A DNA stretch of 64,000 bases from Patiria pectinifera (lineage: Eukaryota > Echinodermata > Asteroidea > Valvatida > Asterinidae). The position numbers and the translations under genes were made by a program. Positions 1 to 9,200 of the stretch are shown piece by piece. A model generated the notes under the pieces. It saw only the letters and a program-made list of their open reading frames with translations, did not search any database and was not told where the DNA came from. The first letter of the stretch is position 1. Each line of letters begins with the position of its first letter. The stretch lies in assembly GCA_029964075.1 (NCBI GenBank), contig CM057149.1, positions 29,588,197-29,652,196 on the forward strand. Reading direction: 5' to 3'.

Positions 1-386
1 TAAAGTTGGGGCATTCCCAACTGTGGCGACACATAGAGCTGGGCATATAGAACTATATACTGTCGAGCACCTTTATAACAAAGTCCTGGGGACTTTATTA
101 ATCACATTGTTATATCAGGTACCTTGTATTAACAGTAATGGAAAACAAAGAAAGCCAAAGACTTGGGACCTAAAATTCATGTAATGTATTAACAGTGCTC
201 GTCTTATCAGGGTTCGTGACCGTATTCCTTTCCTTATCCGTGTCACAGTTTCTGTTGTTCTTCTGCTTCTGCAGAGTCTGATACATTAAAGTAAGTTTTG
301 CAATCGTTAAAATACGGGGGAAATGCATTTATTTTCGCTCATTGATGAACGCTTTTGCTTTTATCTTTTGACTTTAAGGATACATC
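1..386 (+). promoter_or_regulatory. 5' flank and 5'UTR intron of bicupin copy 1
   Basis: This flank is repeated upstream of an empty site at 5057-6601. A donor gtaagt at 291-296 and an acceptor ag at 377-378 define an 88-bp intron just before the ATG at 387. Copy 4 has the same layout (donor 13455, acceptor ending 13543, 89 bp), so the intron is probably a real 5'UTR intron. I did not identify a TATA box or a start site. Confidence 0.5.
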
Positions 387-1163
387 ATGAAAGTCAGCCA
401 TTCTGCCGATCTACCCATAATCTCTCTTCCAAATAGCGCCCTCACTGGCGTCCAACTCACCAATGACAAGGACTATGCCAAGTTCACGTCATATGAAGCG
501 CGCATCCCGGCCGAGACTACCGTTGCGCTGAGATCCCCAGACAGCGAGCAAAGCGTCCACATCTATTACTGCATTAGCGGGAAGGGGAAATGCGTCGAGG
601 CTGGCAGTCAAAACCAAGGGGAGGTTTGCCCTGACACTGTGGTGGCGCTCTCTTCGGACTTGACCTATGAGTTGACAGTGTCAGCAGAGGGCGGCATGCG
701 TCTGTTCGTAGTCTACTACCCAGACGCCCAGGTGGTCTACCGATCGCTTGCATTGGTGCGAAGTCTGTCAGAGGTTGTTGGCAATGATAGAGATATCGAC
801 TGGGGAGGCGGCCACAGCCGGCGATATCTCATCAAACAAGATGGCTTCCCTCTGGGTATTCACAACGTCTGGGTTTATCCGAAGACATCTGTCCGATTGA
901 GCTATATAAATCACATCGAGGACGTGTACTACATAGCAGGAAAAACAACCTTACAGTGGCAGGATACCAGTGGCGAGTGGGTTCAAGCGACTACGAAAAC
1001 GGATGGCGAGAACGGCACCAACTACTTAATGAATATGCATGATTGTCACGTTTTACAGAACCACGACAAAGATGCTTACTGTATTTGCATCTTTGATCCC
1101 GTTCTGAAGGGAAATGAAAATCACAAGTTTACGGAGGATGGGTTCTCTGGTTATGAAGCCTGA
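387..1163 (+). CDS. EctC-like bicupin protein, copy 1
   Basis: 258 aa, one coding exon, two cupin folds in tandem. Residues about 26-118 form an N-terminal cupin that lacks the metal-binding His/Glu set. Residues about 137-258 resemble bacterial ectoine synthase (EctC, about 130 aa). Seen in the C half: W139, R145/R146, H176-x-E178 in NHIEDVYYIAG, Y213 in GTNYLMN, H218-D-x-H221, C234-x-F236 and E244-x-H246. By recalled EctC numbering, E178, Y213 and H221 match the iron ligands Glu57, Tyr85 and His93, and the others match pocket residues. A metal-dependent cupin enzyme is therefore plausible, but the substrate is unknown and no ectA/ectB partner is present. No signal peptide or membrane segment is evident, so it is probably cytosolic. 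The start is supported by the identical position in copy 4 and by the 5'UTR intron ending at 378. A TTAA-flanked element begins 24 bp after the stop. Confidence 0.8.
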   Translation: MKVSHSADLPIISLPNSALTGVQLTNDKDYAKFTSYEARIPAETTVALRSPDSEQSVHIYYCISGKGKCVEAGSQNQGEVCPDTVVALSSDLTYELTVSAEGGMRLFVVYYPDAQVVYRSLALVRSLSEVVGNDRDIDWGGGHSRRYLIKQDGFPLGIHNVWVYPKTSVRLSYINHIEDVYYIAGKTTLQWQDTSGEWVQATTKTDGENGTNYLMNMHDCHVLQNHDKDAYCICIFDPVLKGNENHKFTEDGFSGYEA

Positions 1164-1186
1164 AGGGGTGGACAGTAAATCTTTAA

Positions 1187-1716
1187 AAGGAATGTACAAC
1201 AATTGATTTTGCTGCAATTTTCAGTCAATAAATGGATTTGGATGATTAGTATAACATAGCAAATATTGTTAAAATGACTTGTTTGACATTTTGGGCTCGT
1301 AGATGTTGGAAAAACTAAGAAAATCAATCATATTCTTGAAATCTGATACCCCGACCCCCTTAAGATGAAACGGAGCAATTTATAGACTTTTGGGATTTGT
1401 AAGGTCAGAGAATCAGTCTAGCAGGCTTGTACCCCTAGCCCTTCACAGGTGTGAAATAAATTGTAAAAAAAACCGTAAACGTGGAATACCTAATTATGAA
1501 AATGCAGGAGCAGTTTCTGAACAAAAAGCCAGTTTTCTCCAACGCTGGTCGGCCGACCAGCATTTGAAAAATCCATTTTTCTTGAACATGCCAGCACACC
1601 AGGAGCCACGATTTTACAGGATGCTTTAGACTATCATTCCCTATCAATCCAGTAACGTTTACCATGATAATTTGATCATTTCGTTTTGTGATGTTTGCAA
1701 ATGTTGTATCTTCCCT
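1187..1716 (-). mobile_element. TTAA-flanked inverted-repeat element (MITE), copy A
   Basis: A 530-bp element lies between TTAA at 1183-1186 and TTAA at 1717-1720. The ends are inverted copies (AAGGAATGTACAAC and GTTGTATCTTCCCT). The same element occurs in the opposite orientation at 35013-35535. A TTAA target site is typical of piggyBac- or Kolobok-type transposons. No transposase is present, so it is non-autonomous. Confidence 0.65.
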
Positions 1717-1720
1717 TTAA

Positions 1721-2758
1721 ATTCAAAAACAAACAAATAGCGTGTCACTGACAATCATTTCGTTAACCATAAATCTGTAAACGATAAGTCAGCTTATACA
1801 TTGTATAATTATTCAAATGAAAGGACATAGGAACAATGGTAATTGCCCGGAAACGAACCTACTGACTTGATGAGAAAAACCTTGCTTAAAGAGAAGAAGT
1901 GACTGGTACTAAAATACCCTGTGAAACAAAGTTGATCGGAGGAAAACTATCACTAAAAGCGGTTTTAATATATGTTTTCTTTAATTAAACGATAACCGTT
2001 AATTACATGAACTATTGTAACATAATCACTTTCAGATGTGGTGGTATACAGTACTAAGCAGTAAGAATATTCCCAACCAGAATAAAGGAAAGAGACCAAT
2101 AACGCCAAGATTGCCCATTACAGCTCGATTTTCTGTTAACGGTAGTTTTCCCCTACTTAACTAAAACGTGGCCCACCTCCAAAAGAGGCAACATTTTGGA
2201 TTTTTTTCTCTTGTGATGTAGCACTTGGGTTGGCTGTCTTTATGCGAAAAAGAAAGGAAAAATTATCTGAATCATTTTTTTTGGGGGGGGGGGGTGGGCG
2301 AGCCCCCTACTTTTTGAAGTCATGCCCCGCTCACAAAAGGGTCAGAAAAAAATGGCACCAAGACTGGTTTTGAACTTCCTGATGTATCCATTAGTGATCC
2401 TGAGATTTTCAAAGAATGTACCCGAAAATGCATATGGGCTCCCGCAAGCCCACTGACTAATAGTGCAGTGCAAACATACTTTCGGTACTTGTGGTTTTCA
2501 TTAAGTTTCGAGAAGAAGCATCTTAATAACATTTGAAATGGCACAAAACTCTGACAACAGTAGGCTTCAAGAAATCATATAGTCTGCTGTTGCTCAGATT
2601 TAATACAGGCGAAATTGCCCACAATCTGCATAGACCAGTTCACTATAAATTCAAATTCATACACGATACACATGCGCATAAATAAACCTGAAGGCAAAAT
2701 TAAAGCGAAATCGGCCCATTGAAAATGTACTGGAGTCCAAACAGTTTTGTCATTTTAC
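1721..2758. other. Intergenic, no gene recognised
   Basis: AT-rich DNA between bicupin copy 1 and the orphan 3' fragment. It holds a poly-G run near 2282-2294. The open frames are short and resemble no family I know. Confidence 0.5.
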
Positions 2759-2935
2759 GCCACTACGATATCAGACGGCGAGAACGGCACCAATTACCTC
2801 ATGAATATTCATGACTGTCACGTGGTCAAAGTCCATGACGAAGATGCCTTTTGCATCTGTATCTTTAATCCAGTTCTGACAGATGTCGAGAATCACCAAC
2901 AAACAGAAGGCGGTAACTATGGATACAAGTCTTGA
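2759..2935 (+). pseudogene. Orphan 3' fragment of a bicupin gene
   Basis: From about 2759 the sequence matches the last ~56 codons of copy 4, including the GTNYLMN motif, HD-C-H, CICIF and the stop codon. Nothing homologous to the first ~200 codons precedes it. The reading frame is open, but the fragment lacks the N-cupin and the HIE metal motif, so it cannot encode the fold. Its G-x-E-x-H motif is replaced by D-V-E-N-H. It is best read as a relic of a partly deleted or partly duplicated copy. Confidence 0.75.
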
Positions 2936-2989
2936 AACTGGATCAGGAACCAACAACATCAGTAGCCAGCGGAATACAATAATTAGCCT

Positions 2990-3235
2990 TTAATAGACCA
3001 AGGCCCTACTATAACGATAGCCAAAGGTAACATCTTTTTCTCTACGACGATTTGGTGTTCAAACAGAGCAATTTTCATCACCTCTTTAATCCTACACAGA
3101 GCCAGGATTTTACCTTGTAAGGTCTGTGGAGAAATCCTCCCGGTCATCTCACTAGGAACTCGGCGCGAAGTGAATGTGTGCCCATTCAACTGTGAATTTC
3201 AATCTTAAAAACCGTCAAAGTAAAATAAAAGTTCT
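2990..3235 (+). repeat. Duplicated 3' flank of the bicupin gene
   Basis: This stretch resembles the 3' flank of copy 4 (about 14340-14530). Its right part (about 3170-3235) recurs at 4140-4213, and diverged versions lie at about 10370-10460 and 14860-14945. It marks the end of an old duplication unit. Confidence 0.6.
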
Positions 3236-3709
3236 TTTATGGTTAGATATCAGAGTGTTCTGACAGAAATCCTAACTATTTATAGGTCTGAATGTGAAAT
3301 TTGATAATTTTGTATTATTATATATCGATTTCATAATAATTATTTCATATTTGATAATTCAAATTTCAAGACTTTCGTCACAAGCATGCGGGAAATCTAG
3401 CAGGAAAAGGGTCAACTGTACTCCTTCTATTTTCCTTTATTCAAGTCTCATTTTTCTTTGGCTGATAATGAATGTATCAAGTAGGCCCCTATATACAGAA
3501 TTAAACCATTTTTAGAAAATGTAATCACAACCATGCATGGTTTGTTTCTCTCATGTTTGTCGTCGCTAGAAAGCATGGACGCAGAAAGCACATTTCAATA
3601 CTTGGGAATTTATACGATTTTGTAAAATTCTGTTCCATCCGTCATTAATTTTTTATATAGTCTGCGAAAGATGGGTAGTGATAAAAAATGAGAGTTGATA
3701 ATTATCATC

Positions 3710-4609
3710 ACCGTCACCACGAAGTGACACTTACATCGAAAAATCGATATTTGCGATTCCGATTTTTTCCCTAATCTGTGATTAATTACACATAATCTAT
3801 CACCTCAAGGAGTTACTATACACAGAGTTAATTGGTTTTGTCAATATATTAATGAACATTAATTAACCTTTGTAACTTAATGGATCAAAATCGGAAAATG
3901 CGTTTTCACGAAGTGTACTATACTATTCTTTCGCGTGTAAACTGCCTGCACACTACGCGTCAAAAACGGGTTTTGCGTTTTCACGAAGTACCACAAAATG
4001 TCACGTGTTATGTGCGACTCACCTCTGGCATTTCACGAAGTAGCGCTAACCTATTAGCTAATACACATGGTTAGCGTCACTTCGTGAAAACTCGAACACA
4101 GAGTAGGTCATTGTCGAGGATGTGTCGGCGCCGTCGAACGACACATCCAAATTCAATGTGTGCCCATTCAACTGTGAATTTCAATCTTAAAAACCGTCAA
4201 AGTAAAATAAAAGTTTTCACGAAGTACCACAAAATGTCACTTGTTAATGCGCGACTCATTTCTGGCATTTCACGAAGTAGCGCTAACCGTTTAGCTAATA
4301 CACATGGTTAGCGTCACTTCGTGAAAACTCGAACACAGAGTTATCGGATTTTTGAAATTACACGAAATGTCAAGACAAGTGTACTTATGGTCAATTAGTT
4401 TGATAACTCATTATTGTTCAATAAAAAAAATCATACATTACTGACGTGTCATTCAAGATCCAAGCTTTCAGAAAATGCAACAAAATATGAATGTTGAGGC
4501 CAAAACGATATTCAGATCACCGTTTCAAAACATCGTCAACTTAAATCGCTTGTATCTTGAAACACACATTTTCCACTTTGCGGGGGTTAAGTCACTTCGT
4601 GGTGACGGT
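3710..4609. mobile_element. Nested inverted-repeat element with cacgaagt ends
   Basis: The ends are a perfect 19-bp inverted pair (ACCGTCACCACGAAGTGAC at 3710-3728 and its complement at 4591-4609). Inside are two direct copies (about 3978-4102 and 4214-4340) of a ~125-bp unit, which itself begins ttttcacgaagt and ends acttcgtgaaaa. A piece of the bicupin 3' flank lies between them. No clear target-site duplication and no transposase were seen. Confidence 0.6.
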
Positions 4610-4652
4610 AAGAGCATGTTTTAAAAACTCAGTATCTGTAGTAATGTTTAGT

Positions 4653-6601
4653 CACGAGGTTAAACTTTGTACCCGTTCATGAGGACTGTTCACTTTTTCA
4701 ATAGTAAAAGATAAGGAAAGGGTAGGAATGAATTTAACGCGGTCATAATACTGCATGATACACGCCCCATACATTCAGCAGGTCTGCGTTACTTTTGAAT
4801 GACTTTTAATGCAAGAGTTTTGAGGTCATTAAGGTGAGTTGAACACTTTCATTTCAATTAGAGGCTGAAGGATCGGAGCTCGGCTACTAATAAACATGCG
4901 TCATGGACGTCTGACTCGCATATACAGTGGAAATTTCAGTCATGAAAGACGAGCTCTGAGTTGTAACATTTGGTGCATAAATTGAACTTCTAACTTGCCT
5001 CGTTCTTATGTTCCGTTCCACTGTTACATCCAAGTATAGCAACTGTGCGACCCAACTAAAGTTGGGGCATTCCCAACTGTGGCAACACATAGAGTTGGGC
5101 ATACAGAACTATATACTGTCGAGCACCTTTATAACAAGGTCCTGGGGACTTTATTAATCACATCGTTATATCAGGTACCTTGTATTAACAATAATGGAAA
5201 ACAAAGAAAGCCAAAGACTTGGGACCTAAAATTCATGTAATGTATTGTAACCGGGGAGAGTGGGATTTATTAGTTTTAAAATGTGGCACTCGCCTTACAA
5301 CCGAGTGGTTCCACTAAAAAATAATTTGGGTGGAGCGAAGTTTTCTGTTTGTCTCAATAATATCAAATGTTTTATTTACAGCACAAATATGAGACAATAT
5401 ATATACAAATTATTAGGTATTTACAAAAGAATTACAGTATATATATAAACTTTGGTTATATCAAACGACACTTTGTTGGGTATATAAAAACGACAGTCAA
5501 AAAGGGAAAATAGGCTAATGAAGTTGCTCGAAGGATAGTATCTGAAATGCATAAAAACAATAAATGACTAATGAATTATGGGAATAACTTCCATATCCAC
5601 ATACATTATTAACGATATTTAATTCAAAGAAATTTGGGAAAAACTGGTTTCCTTATTTGAAAATCAAAACACTTTTTTATACATGCATCAGTAAAGGAAC
5701 AAACTGTGGCGTAAAATGACTGTTGCCCAAACAGAAGAGTTATTTAAATGGCAATAAACAAAGCATACAAAAGACCAGAATGTTGCATAAATGATGGCAT
5801 AAAAAGATTCAGGCATAAAAAGGTTTTAGGCATAAAATGGTTTTAGGCATAAAAAGTGAAATATCAGACAAGGGATTCACTCACCACTTGGGATGGTCTA
5901 CGTTCATGCCTTCTCCGTGTCCGATGTCAAAATCGAAGATCAGCAGTTAAAATAGACTAAAATATGTTACTGCTATCAGGGAGCCTCACTCAAAATTTGC
6001 AGATACAAGTGGAGAGTGTAAGAGCTCGCAAAATGATGGTTTGAACGCAACAAGGTGTTGGATCGAAATCAAAGTTATTTCGCAGCTAGCCTTACAAGAA
6101 AACTAACCGAAACGCCCGGAATGTCAGCTATTTCTCTTAAACAAAGCGCGGTGGAATGCAAAACTCGCCTGTTCGCTACGCCCATTGCATAGTTTAAAAA
6201 GTAGTGGGCAAAATTCTAGGTGGCGCGCGCTGTAAAACAAAAGTTTAGTTGGCCGCGAGAGGGCGCTAGGCAAAAAGCATGATCGCAATGGCTGCTCACA
6301 TGTAAAATGACACAAACACGAAGTTAAGAAGTTATGAAATGAATGCTGGAGTAAGGAACCTGTCGGGTAAAAGTAAGTACTGAAACCCGACCTGGTTACA
6401 GTATTAACAGTGCTCTTCTTGTCAGGGTTCGTGACCGTATTCCTTTCCTTAACCGTGTCACAGTTTCTTTCTGTTGCTCTTCTGCTTCTGCAGAGTCTGA
6501 TACATTAATTAAAGTAAGTTTTGCAATCGTTAAAATACGGGGGAAATGCATTTATTTTCACTCATTGGTGAACGCTTTTGCTTTTATCTTTTGACTTTCA
6601 G
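4653..6601 (+). repeat. Orphan bicupin 5' flank without coding exon
   Basis: 4653-5056 matches 12791-13145 upstream of copy 4. 5057-5245 matches 1-189 without an indel, and 6401-6601 matches 186-378. The copy runs up to the 3' splice site (cag at 6599-6601) and then diverges, so no bicupin exon follows. A 1155-bp element (5246-6400) interrupts it. Confidence 0.75.
5246..6400. mobile_element. DNA transposon-like insertion with 4-bp GTAT duplication
   Basis: Comparison with the empty site at 181-200 defines the insertion exactly: GTAT at 5242-5245 and 6401-6404 flanks an element that starts TGTAACC and ends GGTTACA. Near the right end is an inverted pair gtcggg/cccgac. The 1155 bp holds no recognisable transposase, so it is non-autonomous. 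The superfamily is not assigned. Confidence 0.7.
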
Positions 6602-7614
6602 GACAGGTTTTGACTGTGGCTACTAGATTTTTTGTCTTAAATTTTGTATATGGTTTAATGTACCAGATTGGTTTTTTTTTAACTGAAGTCCTTTAAAATG
6701 TGCCTACACCGCTGCGCTTTCACTTTCGTCCTCGGTATTTGCATAGCCGTTCTCGAGGCTTTGCTGCGCATGCATGGAGGGTTTTAAATTGTGAACAAAA
6801 ATTGTGTTTTTTTAAGATAAAATCTGCAGTTGAGTACAAATTCACAGAGGTCAATTCTCTAAACTGTGTGTTTCCTTGTTGATACTACAAGTCATGTCTA
6901 TGACAGCTATAGTCAACACGCAATGTATATGTACATACCGTAACCATTATCAGCAACATCTTTACATGTCTCTAATTTTCTACAACAAAACCTCACCAAC
7001 CAGTATAAGTGCCTCATTGGTCAGGACATAAATAGCATGACTGCGGTATGAAACACTGAAAACAAGGCAAATCTAAACTGAATTAGATCCAAACAAAATG
7101 AGCCACATTATTCCCAGTCGAGTCGAGTCGGGCAAAAACGAAGGCCTCACTGGGGACTAATTTGCAAGGGGTACATTCATCATGCGGACCGCATTTTTTT
7201 TTTTTCCAAAGAGAGTTACTTAATGGGGCAATTAGTGGGTTTTCAATTATAAACAAAACTTATATTTTGCCTTTCCAAAATTAAGAACAGGGGCACCGGT
7301 GGGGCCGCGGGAGGGCTCGCAAGGAACCCCGGATTGGCGGGGGGGGGGGGGTCCCCCTGACGACGCCCCTCACCCTAAGCTAGACTACCTGCATGTATAT
7401 TGACAAAATATCGCTTAGTACAGAAATTCATATTTCAGCTGGCCAATTTTATAAGCTATATTCTGAGAAGTGAACTTTGATCCAGATCGGTTCGTCACAT
7501 GATGGTACAAAGTTCGTCAACAGTATCATCAGGTCAGCATAAGTCTGTGTTAACATTCGGTCATCTAGTATGAAGTATACAGCTTTATGTATAGACTATA
7601 CACGCATGTTAAAG
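6602..7614. other. Intergenic, no gene recognised
   Basis: Sequence between the orphan 5' flank and copy 3. It includes a G-rich stretch at about 7288-7352 with a long G run and no credible coding region. A splice donor gtgagt at 7615-7620 may end a 5'UTR exon of copy 3. Confidence 0.4.
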
Positions 7615-7871
7615 GTGAGTTATTTCTTCACAGTTTTATTTCAGTGCTGACGGCGGAACGAACACCGGGACACTCGAACCGTTCGATGCAATTCCATGGT
7701 CTTTGAACTTGTATTTAATAAAATAATTTTGGAATCATGAAATTATGAGGAAGTAGCCTATATTAGCCATGCAAAGGTTATGTATTAAGGCAATATTTCA
7801 TTCCTTTCAATCCGAAGAACGAACATATAAACTCGTCAATGTTTTTTTGTGCCTGCAGCTTAACTTTCAAC

Positions 7872-8654
7872 ATGTTGATCACGCATTCTGTCGAGCTCCC
7901 CGAAATGGCTCTTCCCAACAGCGCCCTCAGCGGTGTTCAGCTAACCAGTGAGAAAGATTACAGCGATTTCACAAGTTTTGAAGCGCGAGTCCCTGCCAAG
8001 AGTACCGTTTGTCTAAGATCGCCGGACGGCCAGAGTAGCCTGCACTTTTATTACTGCATCAGTGGAAGGGGGAGGTGTCAGGCGACTGCGGATGGAGGCC
8101 AGCGTGACGTCTACCCGGACACTGTGGTGGCGCTGTCATCTGATGTGACCTATGAGCTGACGGTGTCAGAAGAGGGCGCCATGCGGGTCTTCGTAGTCTA
8201 CTATCCAGACGTCGAGTTGGCCTACCGCTCGCTGGCAGTGGTGCGAAGCCTGTCAGAGATAGACGGCAGCGAAAGAGACGTCGACTGGGGGAACGGGCAC
8301 AGCTGGCAGTACCTGCTGCAACCAGATGGCTTTCCCCTGGGTATTCACAAGACGAGATTGAACCCAATGACGTCATCTAAACTGGCCCATCAGCACCACA
8401 TAGAGAGCGTGTACTACACGTCAGGGAGTGTGACCTACAAATGGCAGGATACCAGCGGCGCTTGGGTAAACCAGAGCTCGAGAATTGATACAGAGAATGG
8501 AACCAACTTTCTTCTGAATGAGCACGACAGCCATATACTGGAGAATCATGAGAACATTTCTGACTGTATCTGCATCTTGTACCCTGTCCTCTCGGGAAAG
8601 GAAAAACAGATCCTGACCGTGGATGGATACACCGGTTTTGAGGCCACAAATTAA
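7872..8654 (+). CDS. EctC-like bicupin protein, diverged copy 3
   Basis: 260 aa, collinear with copies 1 and 4. I place the start at 7872 (MLITHS, aligned to MKVSHS). An upstream in-frame ATG at 7839 lies before a good acceptor (ctgcag, ending 7858) of a likely 5'UTR intron 7615-7858. The N-cupin is well kept. In the EctC-like half the metal motif HHIES and HD-S-H are kept. Relative to copies 1 and 4, R145-R146 has become W-Q, Y213 is F, F236 is L and H246 is Q. By EctC knowledge this removes one iron ligand (Tyr) and several pocket residues, so the original chemistry is probably lost or altered. The frame is intact, which argues against a simple pseudogene. The last ~25 bp of the coding end are repeated at 8970. 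Confidence 0.78.
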   Translation: MLITHSVELPEMALPNSALSGVQLTSEKDYSDFTSFEARVPAKSTVCLRSPDGQSSLHFYYCISGRGRCQATADGGQRDVYPDTVVALSSDVTYELTVSEEGAMRVFVVYYPDVELAYRSLAVVRSLSEIDGSERDVDWGNGHSWQYLLQPDGFPLGIHKTRLNPMTSSKLAHQHHIESVYYTSGSVTYKWQDTSGAWVNQSSRIDTENGTNFLLNEHDSHILENHENISDCICILYPVLSGKEKQILTVDGYTGFEATN

Positions 8655-9200
8655 CATGTCCCACAGAGTGCGATAAAGTGCAGTGCTTCACAATGTTGAG
8701 TTGATTTTTTCTTTTTATTCTAGGTGGCTCCAAATTTATGTCAAAACTAAATTGCGTCTTGATAGTACAATTCTTTCCCCCAAATGCTCTGATCTTGTTA
8801 TAATAAAGGCTAAAACATCGGTGTTTTTCGGCTTCTTGTAATTTTTTTTCTCTATACGGTCTAGACGGAGACCGAATAGCGCAGAACTCGGGAACATTAT
8901 TGATGGACATTTCTGTTGAAGGGAAAGTTTCTAAGTGGCTTGTAAACTTGCCTATTATAATTATTATATAAGGATGGATGCACCGGTTTTGAGGCCACAA
9001 ATTAACTGTCACATAAAGTGCGAAAAAGGGCGTTTGCTTCACTATATTTCAAGTTGATTTTTTTTTAAATACTTTGTACGTGGTTCCAAAGTTTTGTTGG
9101 TTCCAAATTTACGTCAAAATAAAACTTATGTCCGGATAGTTCAATTCTTTCCGAAAGATACTATGATCTGGTCATTATAAAAGTTCATTTTTTCGAAATA
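8640..9200 (+). repeat. Local duplication of the copy 3 3' end
   Basis: The final codons, stop and 3' flank of copy 3 (8630-8800) recur, diverged, at 8970-9190. The part at 8780-8930 has two further relatives at about 15880-16025 and 16150-16210. This shows repeated local duplication of one 3' flank. Confidence 0.6.

Noticed and set aside
387-1163. Bacterial contamination as the source of the EctC-like genes
   Set aside because: The copies have 5'UTR introns, share flanks with animal repeats and sit on the same contig as animal genes.
7839-7871. Upstream in-frame ATG for bicupin copy 3 giving a longer N-terminus
   Set aside because: The extra residues lie before a good splice acceptor (ctgcag ending at 7858) and have no match in the other copies; the ATG at 7872 aligns with their starts.
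8377-9042. 221-codon open frame on the - strand
   Set aside because: It lies opposite copy 3 and its repeated 3' flank, and its sequence has no recognisable domain; a shadow of the real gene.
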